Assembly (NCBI GenBank): GCA_964540725.1
Contig: CAZINU010000030.1
Location: 1 to 6,511, forward strand
Reading direction: 5' to 3'
Source: JANJWP01 sp964540725
GTDB taxonomy: Bacteria; Patescibacteriota; Gracilibacteria; BD1-5; UBA2023
DNA: 6,511 nucleotides
Positions 1 through 6,511 of the stretch are shown here, one piece after another. The notes under the pieces were generated by a model that was not told the origin of the DNA, ran no database searches, and was given only the letters and a program-made list of their open reading frames with translations. Both the position numbers and the translations under genes were made by a program. The stretch's first letter is position 1; the number at the start of each line of letters is the position of its first letter.

Positions 1-791
1 GTTCTGGAGAACAATTCGTCCGAATCGGCCGAGCGGACGGCGTTCTCGAGGGCGGAAAGGAAATCGTTCCCTACGAGGCCGAGCCGGCGCTCGACGTATT
101 CGGCGGTCACCTTCCCGTCGAGCACGAACTGCTCGAAGAGCGTCAACGCGTCGCGCATGCCGCCACGGGCCATTTTGGCGATATGGCGTACCGCCGCCTC
201 TTCCGCTTCGATCTTTTCGGCACGGGCGACCTCGTACAATCGGCTAATTATGGCGCCCTCGGAAATTCGGCGGAAGTCGTACCGCTGGGTTCGCGAAACG
301 ACCGTTTCGGGAACTTTCGCGATATCGGTGGTGGCGAGAACGAATTTGACGTGCTCGGGCGGTTCTTCGAGCGTTTTTAAAAGCGCGTTGAACGCCCCCT
401 TCGAAAGCATGTGGACTTCGTCCACGATATAGACTTTGTATTTTCCGAGCGTAGGCTGGAAACGGGCGCGCTCGATAATTTCCCGGACGTGCTCGACGCC
501 GTTGTTCGACGCCGCGTCGATTTCGACGACGTCGAGCATCCGCCCCTCGTTGAAGGCGAGACACGTTTCGCATTCGTCGCAAGGGCTTCCGTCGGCCCGG
601 AGCGAACGGCAATTGACGGCCTTCGCGAAAATGCGGGCGACCGTCGTTTTTCCCGTTCCCCGGGAACCGTGGAACAGGTACGCATGCACCGTCCGCCCCT
701 GCGCGAGGGCGTTCGAAAGCGCCGAACGGACGAAATCCTGTTCGACGAGCGAATCGAAGTTCCTGGGGCGATACGACTGGTACAGCGACAT
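1..791 (-). CDS. dnaX: DNA polymerase III subunit gamma/tau, N-terminal part (3' end off the window)
   Basis: ATPase subunit of the clamp loader that places the sliding clamp on DNA during chromosome replication. The 263 visible residues start at the ATG at 791-789 (MSLYQSYRPRNFDSLVEQ, a typical DnaX beginning). They carry, in order: Walker A GSRGTGKTT (42-50); a four-cysteine zinc module with C61, C71, C74 and C77; the DAASNNGVEHVREI region (92-105); Walker B VDEVH (123-127); sensor 1 ATTD (153-156); the arginine-finger segment SRTQR (166-170); and sensor 2 GGMRDAL (210-216). The usual SRC motif reads SRT here, a conservative oddity. The frame is open to base 1, so domain III and any tau extension lie outside, and whether a tau form exists cannot be seen. 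It is transcribed away from the peptidase gene. It contains no in-frame TGA. No Shine-Dalgarno sequence precedes the start, and a promoter-like element ends only about 10 bases upstream. Family assignment is very secure. Confidence 0.97.
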   Translation of the reverse strand, partial: MSLYQSYRPRNFDSLVEQDFVRSALSNALAQGRTVHAYLFHGSRGTGKTTVARIFAKAVNCRSLRADGSPCDECETCLAFNEGRMLDVVEIDAASNNGVEHVREIIERARFQPTLGKYKVYIVDEVHMLSKGAFNALLKTLEEPPEHVKFVLATTDIAKVPETVVSRTQRYDFRRISEGAIISRLYEVARAEKIEAEEAAVRHIAKMARGGMRDALTLFEQFVLDGKVTAEYVERRLGLVGNDFLSALENAVRSADSDELFSR

Positions 792-800
792 ACGGGGCCG

Positions 801-828
801 ATTCTATTCGAAAACGGCGCTTTCGCAA
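801..828 (-). promoter_or_regulatory. Putative dnaX promoter, near-leaderless
   Basis: Read on the minus strand there is TTGCGA (828-823), a 16-base spacer and TAGAAT (806-801), close to a housekeeping sigma -35/-10 pair. Transcription would begin about 794-795, only a few bases before the dnaX ATG at 791. This would explain why no ribosome binding site is seen. It is a pattern match only and the start site is inferred. Confidence 0.4.
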
Positions 829-853
829 ACGCCCGAATCCTTAAAAAGTCGTT

Positions 854-881
854 TTGCGACGGCGGAAGAAATCGGTACATT
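854..881 (+). promoter_or_regulatory. Putative promoter for the plus-strand genes starting with the M3 peptidase
   Basis: TTGCGA (854-859), a 16-base spacer and TACATT (876-881) resemble a housekeeping promoter. The -35 word and spacing match those of the element facing dnaX. The implied transcript would start near 888 and have a leader of about 40 bases before the ATG at 928. No Shine-Dalgarno sequence is visible in that leader. Pattern match only. Confidence 0.35.
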
Positions 882-927
882 GGGGCGCGTTCCCGGAAAA
901 TCCGGAAAGTCCGTAACCCTCCGACGC

Positions 928-2721
928 ATGGCGAACATCCGAACCGAATGGGATCTTTCCCGCTACTTCTACGCCTCGCTCGACGACCCGAAGCTGAAAG
1001 AGGACCTGGACGCCGTACTTCCGAAGGTCCGCGCGTTCGCCGACGTTTGGCGCGACCGGCTCGGAAATATTTCAACTCCCGAAGAACTCGCGGAATTCTA
1101 CGAGGCGGACGCCGAGCTCTCGCGCGAACTCTCGAAACCGTCGCTCTACCTGTACCTGCTGTCGGATCTCGATACCCAGGACCAGCGGGTTCTGAAAATG
1201 AACGGGGAGCTCGGCGTTACGTACGTCGAGGTCGGCAATCTCCTGCTCTTCGTTTCCCAGGCATGGAAGACGATCGGGTACGACCGGCTTATGGAATGGA
1301 GCCGGTCCCCCGTTCTCTCGCCCTACGCGAACGCGGTCGTCGCGGTGGCGGAATCGGTCAAGCGTATCCTCACGGAGCGTGAAGAATACGTGCTGAACGT
1401 AAAATCCCGGCCACTCGGGCTCGCGACCGACCTGTACGACGAACTCGTCGGGTCGTTCGAATTCGAAATCGAGCTCGACGGGAAAAAGAACGTCCTCACC
1501 GACGCGGAGGTTCGCGCGCTCTACGAATCGCCGGACCGTGAAACCCGCCGGAAGGCGTTCGAGTCGATTCGCGGTACGTACGCCTCGAAATCGGCGCAAA
1601 TAACCCTCGGAAACTGCTATTCGGCGATAGTAAAGAACTGGTCGACCAAACTGACCCTCCGCGGGTATTCGACCGTCATGGAGCCCCGGAACGTTTCGGA
1701 AGAGCTCGACGATTCGACGGTGAACCTCCTTATGTCGGAGGTTCGCGCGGCGTATCCGCTCTTCGGCCGGTACCTGAAAGCGAAGAAAAAGCTCCTCGGA
1801 CTCGATTCGTTCAAGAATTACGACGTTTTCGCGCCGCTTGCCTCGAAAGAAGTGCCCTGCACGCTCGAAGAAGGCCTCGCGCTCCATTTGGAAACCATGG
1901 CCGATTTCGACGCCGAATTCCACGACTATTCGAAAGCCATGTTCGAAGAAGGGCGCGTCGACGCGTTTCCGAAGAAGGGGAAGCGCTCCGGCGCTTGCGC
2001 CATCTACGACAGCGGACTGCCGAGTTTCGTCCTCTTGAACCATTCCGGAAAACTCTCGGAAGTTCCGACCATTTCGCACGAACTCGGCCACGCCATTCAC
2101 GGGCACTTGTCGCAGATTCAGAAAGAATGCGTCTATTCGAGCCCCCTTTGTCTGGCCGAAACCGCTTCCATCTTCTCGGAAATGCTTCTTTCCGAGAAAG
2201 TTCGGGAACGGTTGGACGACGAGGGGCGGGCCGACTTCCTCGTCCGGGAACTTACGGACGCGTTCGGCTCCATCTTCCGCCAAATCCAGTACGTTTCCTT
2301 CGAAAAACGCGTACACGAGGCTATCCATTCGGGTAAGGAACTGACGTACGAGGATTTCAACGTTCTCTGGCGCGAGGAACAGGTCGCGATGTCGGGAGAT
2401 GCCGTGGAATACGTCTACGACGCGAAGGACGAAGTGGGGTGGTCGACCATTCCCCATATCTTCAATACGCCCTTCTACTGCTACGCCTACTCGTTCGGCC
2501 ACTTGCTCGTATTCGCGCTCTACGAACGGTATCGCCAAGTCGGAAAATCGTTCGTGGAGGACTACAAGGACATCCTCCGGGCGGGCGGATCGATGCGGCC
2601 GAAAGAGTTGCTCGGAAAATACGGCTTCGACATCGACGATCCGTCGTTCTACCGGCTCGGACTTTCGATTCTCGAAAAGAAAGTGGAGGAATTCGAACGC
2701 TTGGCGTATACTTCGAAATAA
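928..2721 (+). CDS. pepF: Oligoendopeptidase F-like zinc metallopeptidase, family M3
   Basis: A cytoplasmic peptidase of 597 residues, about the usual PepF length, expected to hydrolyse short peptides and contribute to peptide turnover. The zinc site is visible as HELGH (H384, E385, H388), with the third ligand probably E411 in AETASIFSE, 23 residues downstream as the family requires. The C-terminal catalytic segment IPHIFNTPFYCYAYSFG, followed by an RAGGS turn and the segment ending in GFDIDDPSFYRLGL, is typical of M3 enzymes and shapes the substrate pocket. No signal peptide is present. The frame stays open upstream to about 436, but that part runs antisense to dnaX. ATG 928 was chosen because MANIRTEWDLSRYF matches the family N-terminus. 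There is no Shine-Dalgarno sequence. It ends in TAA and has no in-frame TGA. The exact subfamily (PepF or a close M3B relative) is less certain than the family. Confidence 0.95.
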   Translation: MANIRTEWDLSRYFYASLDDPKLKEDLDAVLPKVRAFADVWRDRLGNISTPEELAEFYEADAELSRELSKPSLYLYLLSDLDTQDQRVLKMNGELGVTYVEVGNLLLFVSQAWKTIGYDRLMEWSRSPVLSPYANAVVAVAESVKRILTEREEYVLNVKSRPLGLATDLYDELVGSFEFEIELDGKKNVLTDAEVRALYESPDRETRRKAFESIRGTYASKSAQITLGNCYSAIVKNWSTKLTLRGYSTVMEPRNVSEELDDSTVNLLMSEVRAAYPLFGRYLKAKKKLLGLDSFKNYDVFAPLASKEVPCTLEEGLALHLETMADFDAEFHDYSKAMFEEGRVDAFPKKGKRSGACAIYDSGLPSFVLLNHSGKLSEVPTISHELGHAIHGHLSQIQKECVYSSPLCLAETASIFSEMLLSEKVRERLDDEGRADFLVRELTDAFGSIFRQIQYVSFEKRVHEAIHSGKELTYEDFNVLWREEQVAMSGDAVEYVYDAKDEVGWSTIPHIFNTPFYCYAYSFGHLLVFALYERYRQVGKSFVEDYKDILRAGGSMRPKELLGKYGFDIDDPSFYRLGLSILEKKVEEFERLAYTSK

Positions 2722-2832
2722 CGGGGCGAAACCCGAACGGAAGGAATCGCCGCGCGAGAACCAATTCCTCGCGACGGACCCCTTCCGAAGCGAACCCCCG
2801 GCATCCGCGCCGATCGCGCGAACCCGTCCGCT

Positions 2833-3618
2833 ATGCTCGAATTCCTTACTCCCGTCTCCACTGCCGTCGGACTCTCCAATTACGATCTCGCGATCGTGGC
2901 GGTTTTGACGCTGCTTTCGATCGTACTCGCGGCATTCGGGTCGGAGCGTTCGTACGGAACGTTTTACGGCTCGGTCATCGGCATCGGCATTTACGTCGTA
3001 CTGCAGACCCTCCTTTCCCCGGCGATGCAAACGCCCGAGACGGCGAAAGTATTCAGCCCCGGAATCTCGAATTTCCTCGTGGAATCGAGCGGATACCTCA
3101 TATTCATTCTCGCGGCGCTCACCTGTTTCAGCGGTTCGATAAAGATCGGGAGTTCGAATCGGCTCGTCCGGTGACTCGAATCGTTCGCGGCGGCCGGACT
3201 CTCGTTCGTACTGCTCATAGCGGTAGCGGCCGGACTCATGCGAAAAGCGTACGTATTTACGGCCGACACCGCGTTCGTGCTCCTCGGATCTTCCGCGGCC
3301 GTCTCGAACGCGTTCGCGACTTCGAAGGCGCTTTCATGGATTGCCGGACACGTGCAGTCCATCGTGCTGTTTTCGGTGCTCTTCGCCATCTATCGGGCCT
3401 TTTTCGCCGAAATCGTGGCTGCCATGCTCTCCACTCTCGTGCGCACCGTCTTCAAAAAGAAGGGCGGATGAGGGGGCGGAGGCGACCACGGGCACGGAGG
3501 CGGGCACGACGGCCACGGCGACCACGGGCACGACGGCGAAGACGGGGAAGAAGAGGAAGACGACCACGGGCACGGGGGCGGGCACGGTCACGGGGGGCAT
3601 GCACACGGACATCGCTAA
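2833..3618 (+). CDS. Multi-pass membrane protein with His/Gly/Asp-rich C-terminal tail; two in-frame TGA codons
   Basis: Not recognised as a named family. The frame encodes 261 residues if TGA at codons 114 and 213 is read as an amino acid. About six hydrophobic helices are visible, near 18-36, 43-62, 86-105, 117-135, 141-158 and 168-190. TGA 114 lies in the short loop between helices 3 and 4 (SNRLVR-x-LESF), and helix 4 begins directly after it, in frame. A KKK cluster at 208-210 follows the last membrane stretch, so the tail is probably cytoplasmic. Residues 211-217 are GG-x-GGGG with TGA at x. The remaining tail has 13 histidines plus many Asp, Glu and Gly, as in metal-binding loops of zinc, nickel or cobalt transporters. 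ATG 2833 is the first possible start after the peptidase stop. The 111-base gap holds a 6-bp hairpin (2753-2773) without a T-run and no clear promoter. A metal-linked role is inferred from composition alone. A faint CvpA-like look at the N-terminus is not strong enough to name it. Confidence 0.85.
3172..3174 (+). other. In-frame TGA read as sense (probably Gly), codon 114 of the membrane protein
   Basis: The codon follows SNRLVR. The same frame continues with LESFAAAGLSFVLLIAVAAG, a complete membrane helix that makes sense only as a continuation of the protein. The next ATG in frame (3238) lies at the end of that helix, so restarting there would cut the helix off. Confidence 0.85.
3469..3471 (+). 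other. In-frame TGA inside a glycine run, codon 213 of the membrane protein
   Basis: The codons around it are GGC GGA TGA GGG GGC GGA GGC, giving GG-x-GGGG. This is the strongest local hint that the inserted amino acid is glycine rather than tryptophan. Translation past it adds the 48-residue His-rich tail ending at TAA 3616-3618. Confidence 0.88.
3484..3585 (+). repeat. Internal direct repeats coding the DHGHGGGH metal-binding-like tail
   Basis: A 24-base unit coding DHGHGGGH occurs at 3484-3507 and again at 3562-3585 with one base difference. The first 13 bases (GACCACGGGCACG) appear a third time at 3520. An acidic spacer (EDGEEEEDD) separates two His-rich blocks. The tail seems to have grown by short duplications. 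The plus strand here is G-rich, with four runs of three or more G between 3568 and 3597. A G-quadruplex is conceivable, but one loop is nine bases long. Confidence 0.85.
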
Positions 3619-3633
3619 CCATCCAGAATCCAT

Positions 3634-5211
3634 ATGAAATCCACGGAAAAGCGGCTCGAACTCGCCCGCGCGGAGCGCGGATTCCTGAAAACCTTCGTCG
3701 GCCCTCCGAAGAACCCCCAGGCGGCGAAGGCGCTCCAATCGAAAATCGAACGGAGGGAGCTTGAAATCCTCGAGCTCGCCGCCGCTTCCGAATCGCGGGA
3801 AAAACTCCTCGAATTCCAACGAAAAACCTTTTCCTACGCGGAAGGCGTCCGACGCGTCCGGCCAATGGAGCCGCATACCCGACGGACGTACCTTGCCAAG
3901 AAACCGAAACGGCCGCTTTACCTCCTCCAACTCGCTTTCTCGGATCCGTCGGACTATTTCGAATGCGCGAGGTCGGATGAAACGCGACTTTCCGAAAACA
4001 TCGTCGTCGATCCGGATTTAGTGCCGGACGGACTTTTCGAATCGCTCGGAATTCGGATGGAAGACTCGGAACGGATTTTCGCCCTTCGGAGCCTTTTTCC
4101 GAAATTGCAAAGTTTCGGCGAAAAAACGGGCCGAATTTCGGTCATCCGGAATCCTTGACGCCCTTCGCATGGAAAAATCCTCGTATTCCAGAGCGTTCTC
4201 GGGTTCGATCGGGAAGAGCATACCAATCGGGCGCGCCCGTTTCCGAAAGTTCGGATACTCGTGTATGACGATATTTTTTCGCTCATACGGGGGCAGGGGC
4301 ACGCCATTGAAAACCTCGAGGACGGCGCGGTCGCGCTTTCCCATATGAAATCCGAACTCGAGCGGTTGTTTTCGCAATGGAAAACGCTGGAGAACGAGGA
4401 AAGGAAGGAGCGAGTCGCGCTCTTGTCGGACGAACTTTCCCATTGGCAAACCTACGAGGAGATCCTCGCGTTGGAAGACCGTATCGAAAAAATCGGATTC
4501 TCCCACCCGGAAAGGGATGCGAACCGCGTACTGGGGGCGTTCAAGGGAATCGTTCGGGCATTCGAGTCGAAAATCGCGAAGGCCGGAGTTCTTGCGAACG
4601 GAAAAACCGTCCTCAAGACCATCTTGAATTCCGAATCGTCGGCACTCAAAACGTTTTTTCGGGAATTCTTCGAAACGATTGGCGCGACGCCTTTCGACGA
4701 GCGTGCTTCCGATGCCGCATGGCGGGTTTTCCGATCGAAAATCTGGACCGTCTCGGAGCGGTACCTCCGATGCATGGAGAAAACCGCCCACCCTTGCGAA
4801 CCCTTCGAGTCCTTCCGTTTTTCCCTCCGGGAACGGATCCAAAAAATCGCCGAAATTCCCGAAGCCCTACCGGGACAAACGGAAACGCTCAAGCTCGTCG
4901 ACTTTCTCAAAATCCACTGGTTCCGAATTGCCGCGCTTCACTGGCTGCAAGACGCAAAATGACGGAAGGAGTTCGGTTCGGCATACCGGGACTCGTTTCG
5001 AAAAAAGGTCGCCGTCGTCGAACGGCAACTCGCCCACCCCCACTTCCTCCCGAACGTCCGTTCGGGAGAAGCGAACCGAAAATCTCTCGACCGGGAATTC
5101 CAATCAATCGAACGGCTGTATTCGGCTAACTCGAAAAACGAAAAAGGCGTTTCCGAATCGGAAATTCGAAACCGGGTCGTAGCCGAACTCGAACGGATCA
5201 TCGGTTCGTAA
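3634..5211 (+). CDS. Hypothetical 525-residue, mostly helical protein; two in-frame TGA codons
   Basis: Function not recognised. Read with TGA as sense at codons 175 and 443, the frame runs from ATG 3634 to TAA 5209-5211. The N-terminus is charged and helical (about 1-70). A more globular, strand-like stretch follows (about 90-215), including GKILVFQSVLGF and FPKVRILVYDDIF. After that comes a long helical region rich in Glu, Arg, Lys and Phe, with Trp codons (all TGG) spread along it. Cysteines are few and no Walker, zinc or catalytic motif was found. There is no signal peptide or membrane helix, so it is probably cytoplasmic. TGA 175 falls in IRNP-x-RPSHGKILVF, where glycine would make a natural turn. 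TGA 443 falls in LQDAK-x-RKEFGSAY. It starts 15 bases after the membrane protein gene with no Shine-Dalgarno sequence, suggesting cotranscription. Under the standard code it would be three pieces, the middle one from GTG 4261. Coherent sequence across both TGAs argues for one gene. Confidence 0.82.
4156..4158 (+). other. In-frame TGA read as sense (probably Gly), codon 175 of the hypothetical protein
   Basis: It sits between VIRNP and RPSHGKILVF. The 34 codons after it, up to GTG 4261, are open and code a strand-like, protein-like sequence. No ATG start for the downstream part lies close by in this frame. Confidence 0.82.
4960..4962 (+). other. In-frame TGA read as sense, codon 443 of the hypothetical protein
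   Basis: It lies in HWLQDAK-x-RKEFGSAYRDSF. The next 82 codons are open and keep the same charged, helical composition (for example KSLDREFQSIERLY and NRVVAELERIIGS) until TAA 5209-5211. There is no ATG at the start of that stretch that could restart a separate gene. Confidence 0.82.
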
Positions 5212-5218
5212 AGCGCGC

Positions 5219-5240
5219 AAGCGGGCCTATGCTCCCGTTT
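5219..5240. terminator. Possible hairpin between the convergent gene ends
   Basis: Bases 5219-5225 pair with 5234-5240 (seven pairs including one G-T wobble) around an eight-base loop that holds the hisS stop codon. It sits in the 15-base convergent gap between the hypothetical gene and hisS. No T-run follows on either strand, so a bidirectional terminator role is only a guess from position. Confidence 0.25.
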
Positions 5241-6511
5241 CCGGTTCGGTTTTCGGTTCCTCGATTACGAAATCCTTCGTAGGCGAGTAAAAGTCGAGTT
5301 CCTTCGGGTCGATTTTGGCGACGACCGTGTCGACGAGCTTCGAAAGGGGAATTTCCTCCTGGGTTCCGGCCGCCATATCCTTGAGTTGGCACACCCCCTT
5401 CTTCGCCTCCATGATTCCCACGATGGCGACGTACCGGGCGCCGAGCCGGTTCGCCTTCTTCATTTGCACCTTGAGCGACGGCGTTCCGAGCGAAAGGGTC
5501 GTATTGAGTCCCTTCTTGCGGGCGTCGATACTGAGCGGCAATACGGCCTTCGTCGCGTCTTCCCCGAGCTGAATGAGAAAGAGGTGGATGGCATCCTTAT
5601 TCCGAAGCTTCACGCCTCCGTCCATGATCGCTTCGATCAGCCGCTCGGCCCCGAGCCCGAAACCGACGGCGGGGATGGCGTCTTTGTGTCCGATGGATTT
5701 CGAAAGCTCGTCGTACCGACCGCCGCCGCCGTACGAATTCTGCGTCCGGTCGGAACCGTCGACCCACTCCCAAACGGTGTGGGAATAGTAGTCGAGTCCG
5801 CGAACGAGCGTCGGATCTTCCTCGTACGGGACTCCGAGAATGTCGAGGTACGCCTTTACGCGGACGTAGAAATCCTTCGATTCCTTCTTGAGGAAGTCGG
5901 TTACCTTCGGAGCGACCTTCAAGAGCTCGCGCACGTCCTCGTTCTTGGAATCAAGAATGCGGAGCGGATTCACGGCCAACCGTGCCCGGTCGGTCTCGTC
6001 GAGCAGGTGGATGCGCCCTTCGAAGAACGACTGGAGTTCGGCGACGTATTTTTCCCGTTCCTTGGCGACGCCTAAGGAGTTGATCTTCACGACGTAGCGG
6101 CCGGCAAGACCGATGTTATTCAAAATCGAACACCCGATGGAAATCATGATGGCATCGAGGACGGGGTCGACTTCGCCGATGATTTCGGCGCCCACCTGGT
6201 GGTGCTGGCGGTAGCGGCCCTTCTGGGGGCGGTCGTAGCGGAAGTGCGGTTCGATGTAGTAGAGGTAGACCGGCTGGGGCTCGTCCAGGAAGTTCTCGAT
6301 GTACGCCCGCATGACCCCGGCCGTCGTTTCGGGCTTCAGTACGAGTTCCCTCCCCTTCCGGTCTTGGAAAGAGTACATTTCCTTCGAAACGATGTCGCTC
6401 GAAGCTCCCGCGGCCCGAGCGATGAGGTCGCGCATTTCGACGACGGGCGTCGAAATTCTCGTGAACCCGTTTTTACGGAATTCGTGACGGGCGACTTTTT
6501 TCAGGAAATTG
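5227..6511 (-). CDS. hisS: Histidyl-tRNA synthetase (N-terminus off the window)
   Basis: Charges tRNA-His with histidine using ATP; class II synthetase, cytoplasmic, normally a homodimer. The frame is open to the right edge, so the protein begins outside; about 427 residues are visible and roughly the first 20 are missing. Visible in order: the motif 1 region with ISTPVVE; the KPETTAG segment; motif 2 in IEPHFRYDRPQKGRYRQHHQ (about 86-105); the histidine-specific loop LVRGLDYYSHTVWEW (about 235-249); GGGGRYDEL (about 261-269); motif 3 AVGFGLGAERL (about 281-291); then the anticodon-binding domain and a short acidic tail. The ATG at 6435 is internal, because conserved sequence (FLKKVARHEFRKNGFTRI) continues upstream of it. 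It stops at TAG (5229-5227) and contains no TGA. Conserved arginines in GGGGRYD and GAERL are coded CGG (5716-5718 and 5641-5643), showing that CGG means Arg here. Confidence 0.97.
   Translation of the reverse strand, partial: NFLKKVARHEFRKNGFTRISTPVVEMRDLIARAAGASSDIVSKEMYSFQDRKGRELVLKPETTAGVMRAYIENFLDEPQPVYLYYIEPHFRYDRPQKGRYRQHHQVGAEIIGEVDPVLDAIMISIGCSILNNIGLAGRYVVKINSLGVAKEREKYVAELQSFFEGRIHLLDETDRARLAVNPLRILDSKNEDVRELLKVAPKVTDFLKKESKDFYVRVKAYLDILGVPYEEDPTLVRGLDYYSHTVWEWVDGSDRTQNSYGGGGRYDELSKSIGHKDAIPAVGFGLGAERLIEAIMDGGVKLRNKDAIHLFLIQLGEDATKAVLPLSIDARKKGLNTTLSLGTPSLKVQMKKANRLGARYVAIVGIMEAKKGVCQLKDMAAGTQEEIPLSKLVDTVVAKIDPKELDFYSPTKDFVIEEPKTEPETGA

Noticed and set aside
436..927. Upstream extension of the peptidase frame to an ATG at 436
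   Set aside because: It runs antisense to conserved dnaX sequence and looks unlike an M3 N-terminus. ATG 928 gives the family length and beginning.
2753..2773. Hairpin after the peptidase gene as a terminator
   Set aside because: The stem is only six base pairs, the loop is nine bases and no T-run follows. Too weak to call.
1072..3030. A 652-codon open frame on the minus strand, antisense to the peptidase
   Set aside because: It mirrors the M3 peptidase, whose motifs are unmistakable. Its translation is Arg-rich and motif-free, as expected of a shadow frame in GC-rich DNA.
3452..3930. Arg-rich and hydrophobic minus-strand open frames over the His-rich tail region
   Set aside because: They are antisense by-products of the repetitive GGN/CAC codons. 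Their low-complexity translations have no support.
3172..4962. The TGA codons as selenocysteine sites
   Set aside because: No catalytic-cysteine-like context exists at any of the four sites, one lies in a glycine run, and four such sites in two non-enzymatic-looking genes would be implausible.
3172..4962. The TGA codons as real stops, decay or programmed readthrough
   Set aside because: No frameshift and no TAA/TAG accompany them, as decay would give. The flanking bases share no readthrough context, and a membrane helix continues straight across one site. Leaky termination yielding tailed and tailless forms at 3469 remains a remote alternative.

Overview
The window reads as a piece of a bacterial chromosome from a lineage that translates UGA as an amino acid, most likely glycine. 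That points to the Gracilibacteria/Absconditabacteria (BD1-5/SR1) branch of the Patescibacteria (CPR; NCBI code 25). The case rests on two adjacent plus-strand genes, 2833-3618 and 3634-5211. Each is one continuous reading frame interrupted only by TGA (two each) and closed by TAA. One TGA lies inside a run of glycine codons. Every gene end visible here is TAA or TAG. TGG encodes Trp, and CGA/CGG sit at conserved Arg positions, so the other code changes known near this group are not supported. By eye the base composition is GC-rich (roughly mid to upper 50s percent, not counted), which is unexpected because the code-25 genomes I know of are AT-rich.

Layout: (1) 1-791, minus strand, N-terminal part of dnaX (DNA polymerase III gamma/tau, AAA+ clamp loader), cut by the left edge. 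(2) 792-927, divergent promoter region with similar promoter-like elements facing both ways. (3) 928-2721, plus, a complete M3-family zinc oligopeptidase (PepF-like). (4) 2833-3618, plus, a six-helix membrane protein with a His/Gly/Asp-rich, probably metal-binding cytoplasmic tail, containing two in-frame TGA codons. (5) 3634-5211, plus, a 525-residue, mostly helical protein of unknown function with two in-frame TGA codons. (6) 5227-6511, minus, hisS (histidyl-tRNA synthetase), convergent with the preceding gene and lacking its first residues because of the right edge.

The three plus-strand genes could form one transcription unit (gaps of 111 and 15 bases). dnaX and hisS are housekeeping genes. 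pepF presumably recycles peptides. The two genes behind it are not recognised. Read with the standard code, they would be split into several false short proteins, and the His-rich tail would be lost. None of the four visible start codons has a Shine-Dalgarno sequence. No RNA genes, insertion sequences or CRISPR arrays were seen.
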